Assembly (NCBI GenBank): GCA_963969495.1
Contig: OZ018318.1
Span: forward strand, 98,051,413-98,115,412
DNA: 64,000 nucleotides
DNA from: Ceratothoa steindachneri
Lineage: Eukaryota; Arthropoda; Malacostraca; Isopoda; Cymothoidae
Reading direction: 5' to 3'
Shown: positions 60,590 to 64,000 of the stretch, piece after piece
Layout: every line of letters starts with the position of its first letter
Position numbering within the stretch: the first letter of the stretch is position 1
The notes under the pieces: generated by a model
Seen by the model: the letters and a program-made list of their open reading frames with translations, nothing else
Database searches by the model: none
Told to the model about the DNA's origin: nothing
Program-made: the position numbers and the translations under genes

Positions 60590-62013
60590 TTGGCACAAGA
60601 TTCAAGGAACAAATTTACGCTTATTTGCGAACCGTGAATTTTGTGCCACAGGAGTGTCTGCCATCATCACAGCGTCCCAACGTCTTTGGTATGGAGTTTC
60701 CTTCTCATTGATGGCTTAGTGGAATCGTTCGCCTTGTTTCTCGCTAACATCTCCGAAATTTTCAGGAAAATGATCAAGAGGACTAAATTGAAAATGCATT
60801 TATATGTTCATGTTCGCGCTAATGTCACGAAACGTTGATATCAAGTTAGTAACAAGGTCTTTATAGTTTTCACTTTTGTGTTTCTTAAGGAAACTTTGAA
60901 CTACATGTACAAGAGCTCGCCCAGCTGATGCTTCATTTTCACTCAAGGTTTTCACGGAATTTGTGTCCTTCAATCTACGGTCTATCGAAAATTGCTGCTT
61001 TGAATTTTTCAATCGTCAAGGCTGTAAATACACTGCGGATATACTTAAAGCACTCCCATTTTTCCATGAGCTTTGCCGAATTTATTAATCAATTTTTGTT
61101 TAATGTGAAAAGAGGAGAAAATGTTCTCTCGTTAACTAAAGCTTCTTTCAATATATTTGCAGCTCTACATGGATTCCTAATTGTTTAAGGCGACCAGTCT
61201 TTCTTAACATAGTGGTATACTAGGTCTCTACAGTCCCACATGCAAAGAAAGCATGGGTATTTGCTATAACCAGATTGTTCTGCCATGAGAAAATCGCCAT
61301 CTTTCCATTCATACTCATGATACAGTGTCTTCTCTAAAAACCAGCTTATTTTTTTCCTATTTTTCCTCCAGAGTTATTGAGTCGCCGAGTAAGACAGCGC
61401 CACACAGACTTCCATTGTGCAACAATACACATTTTCAACTAGACTCAGATCTGTTTATGAAAGGATGCCATTCCTCCGGTTTGTATTCCTCAATGCCCAG
61501 TTTATCGAGAAGCTCATTGATATCTTTTTAATAAACCAGCTCCTCCTCTTGTGTTAAGAAAGAAAGGAGCTCTTCATGCAGACTCCGATAAAATGTTATA
61601 CGGAAACCATTCTCTAGAAGATTCTTCTCTTTCAATTGCAAAGCCAACAGTTCACAATTTTTTTTACTTTAAAGTCACGAACTAAATTATTTAGCTCTGC
61701 CAGTGTAAGGCATCAACTAAAAAATCTTGATCTCCCATGATCTTCAAGGTTAGGATAGACAAGCGTTTGTCTGTTTTTTCCTTAATAACCTTCAAATTCG
61801 ACCACAAACATAGCAGTCGTCTACATGATTAGTGGGCTCCCACCATACCATTGGTATAGCGAACCTCATACTTTTCCTTTTACCTATAGACGACTGTCAT
61901 AAATGTTCTGTACAATCAATATTGTGATTAAGATATGACATATGAACATAAAATGAGCTGTTTTCTTCGCCACGACGGACATTGATTGGAATTCTGCTAA
62001 AAGCATCTGTCAT
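60590..62013 (-). pseudogene. Second unclassified arthropod protein family, near full length
   Basis: From an ATG at 62011-62013 the minus strand reads MTDAFSRIPINVRRGEENSS, HMSYLNHNIDCTEHL, a stop, then KRKSMRFAIPMVWWEPTNHV and DDCYVCGR, a possible zinc-binding start. NLLENGFRITFYRSLHEELL follows near 61600. Then GDFLMAEQSGYSKYPCFLCM and WDCRDLVYHYVKKDW at 61210-61290, a Cys/His-rich block. Near 60880-61012 comes GRALVHVVQSFLKKHKSENY, and at 60720-60743 EKQGERFH. I recall this segment order only from uncharacterised arthropod proteins, often in many copies. No catalytic triad is evident. Several stops and shifts break it. That it is transposon-derived is an inference from copy behaviour and context. 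Confidence 0.6.
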
Positions 62014-62560
62014 AATAACGATACAATTTCCCGAAATATCATTGAATCGACCTTTATTAGTAAATTCCCAAATTTTAATTTAAGTCCTGGCTTATATAAA
62101 CTTGATGGGTATTTTTTAAAATATATTCACAATGTACTGTCGAAACTTCTAACTTGTGACTAAAGATTTATATTAATCATAATAAACGATTTAATTTTAT
62201 TTTGTTTGCATCGATGTAGACTTATGTTTTCGTCTGAATTTAATTCCAATTGTGTCAAGTCTTTAGAACATTTGTATTTATTCTACCTTGGTTTTTAAAT
62301 CCTGACCTCTGAAGGGTAATCTCTCGTTAAGAGTTCTCCATCCCTAATTGCTTAAGCGGTATTTTAATCCTCTCGTCAACCTTTAGTCTTTTGAATTTAC
62401 CTGATTTAATTATCTTATTTTGTATTTATCTTCGCTCCTCCTAATGTTTCCATTTCATATTAATTCATTTTGTTCATTGGTTTTTCGGCTTTTTTATGGG
62501 CGTTCCCTCTCCTGTGTATCATCCTTATAAATATTACAATTTTCAATACTTTTCTTATTC
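62014..62560. other. No gene recognised; probable Penelope-like 3' region
   Basis: Non-coding sequence leading to the Penelope-type 3' motif at 62561. No GIY-YIG frame is readable. Confidence 0.3.
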
Positions 62561-62600
62561 CCTGATAAAGAACTCGAAATAAAGATCGAAAGTACTTGGA
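62561..62600 (+). ncRNA. Degenerate hammerhead-like motif, Penelope 3' type
   Basis: CCTGATAAAGAACTCGAAAT, then AAAGATCGAAAGTAC. The core is CTGATAA instead of CTGATGA. A partial stem II (GAAC/GATC) precedes GAAAG. It stands about 90 bases before (TA)n, as the other two motifs do. Confidence 0.3.
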
Positions 62601-62675
62601 ATACTCGTATACATTTTCTATGTGGGCGTTGTTGCATTTATTCCTTACTCACGCGATACTTTGTGAGTTTTCCAC

Positions 62676-62789
<114 letters not shown>

Positions 62790-64000
62790 CCCGGAATACG
62801 TGTAGATCATTGAACATAATGGTACTAATGAGTTACAAATGAACTTGTTTTTTTCCTATAAGCTTTTGGGTTTAAGAAGGCCTTCTATAGAGATGTTAAC
62901 GGCCAGGTCCTAAATAGGAGAAAGAGACGTTTATATTTGGCATGCCAGACAAAGTATATATATTAATGCCTTATAAGTTGAGATAAAATAGAGAAAAATA
63001 TGGAGTTGCTCAGTTCTATTCATGGAGGTTACAAAGAAAGAAAGGAGAGAGGAGGTTGGAGACTAAGTATTTGTTATATTTCTAGGGGACATAGCCTCTT
63101 ATGTTCAATAAATCATGATTTTGTTTAGCTTTAGTATCAATGATTTATAGATACTTTTTATTATTGTCATGTCATACGATTTCTTTCTGATTTTACATTT
63201 GCAATTATCTTTTAAGCACAGGCATACAAATTTAGATTAAATTTACTTCGATATTTTTTATTTTATACTTGTGATTAAAGTATAGTAATCTACTATATAT
63301 CCTATTTTCACTCCAAAGTAAGCATGATATGCCTTTTTCACAAAATTCGTGATTTTTTCTTGACGGTCTGGAAGATCGACATATCTACAGATGTAACAAA
63401 GCCTATCCTAATGATTATTACACATACGATCCATTGTAATCTAATTATAGACCTAAAAGATGAATAAAATAGCTTATGTATGGTTAGTCATCACTAGATG
63501 TGACAAAAGATAAGTATTAAACGGTTGAAGGATGGCGCTATTTTTTAATATACATTCTAATCTAAATTCAGCATATTATATCAACCATATCTGACCAAAG
63601 AAAATTAATTATATTTTAAAATACAACATGCAAAAATGATTCTAAATCAGTTAGAAAATCTATGACCTTTGAAAGATTTTTTGAAACGTAGGCCATTGTT
63701 ATCTGTTCAGAATGCAAAACAGGAGGCTATTCCTGGCGAAACTGCTACAACTCAGTGAAATGATATATTAACTGTCAAGATGAAAATAGAACTATGGTTA
63801 TGATCTGTCGTGAAAGAAGAGAGATTCTCACGAGAAAAAGATGGAGACAAACAGAAATAACAGTAATTTTAACATAAACTTATACGAATCACTAGTATAG
63901 AATAACCAGATAGGACCGACAATGCAGATTAATTTATATGCAACATTCAATATAAAAATACGTGCATAGCTCAAACCCACGTGATTAAAATTGCAAATCT
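62790..64000. other. No gene recognised
   Basis: AT-rich sequence to the end of the window; no motif on either strand. Confidence 0.5.

Overview
The window is eukaryotic, AT-rich and built almost entirely of decayed mobile elements and simple or satellite repeats. I found no host gene that I can support and no convincing tRNA, rRNA or CRISPR. The element families (ZMYM-type hAT, mariner, Tc1, DUF4817-like IS630 transposases, CR1/RTE/Jockey-type LINEs, Penelope-like elements, Gypsy) and the many long (TA)n tracts suggest an arthropod, perhaps a crustacean. That assignment is an inference from family content, not from a marker gene.

Layout. 0-2.5 kb: LINE remnant with an endonuclease and the start of a reverse transcriptase (RT). 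2.5-6.8 kb: nothing recognisable. 6.8-8.06 kb: Tc/mariner-superfamily transposon with ~110-bp inverted ends. 8.9-10.8 kb: hAT transposase remnant. 11.1-14.2 kb: ~127-bp satellite interrupted by a ~2-kb TAGCC-type pentamer array. 14.4-15.55 kb: Penelope-like RT cut off at a short Gypsy deletion derivative with paired LTRs (15.7-17.3 kb). 18.1-18.8 kb: promoter-like block. 19.6-20.6 kb: LINE RT on the minus strand. 20.94-21.87 kb: internally deleted mariner. 22.7-24.8 kb: unclassified transposase-like protein. 25.1-26.1 kb: 5'-truncated CR1-like LINE. 27.4-27.7 kb: fragment of another unclassified family. 30.7-33 kb: RTE-like LINE. 34.57-35.31 kb: short inverted-repeat element. 38.9-39.25 kb: Penelope-type GIY-YIG endonuclease. 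45.3-47.2 and 47.2-48.1 kb: LINE remnants. 48.1-49.1 kb: an LTR fragment, then a second Penelope GIY-YIG end with a hammerhead-like motif. 49.56-53.4 kb: Gypsy element whose modules run gag, protease, integrase, RT. 55-55.9 kb: GC-richer block with a 96-bp repeat. 56.7-59 kb: LINE. 59.8-60.3 kb: Tc1 fragment. 60.6-62.0 kb: a second unclassified protein family. 62.6-62.8 kb: Penelope-like 3' motif and a (TA)n(TG)n tract.

Almost every coding remnant has stops, frameshifts or lost catalytic residues. The CR1-like copy is the best preserved. The points I think most worth following are the integrase-before-RT order of the Gypsy element, the hammerhead-like motifs at Penelope 3' ends next to (TA)n tracts, the in-phase interruption of a satellite monomer by the pentamer array, and the unclassified protein families.
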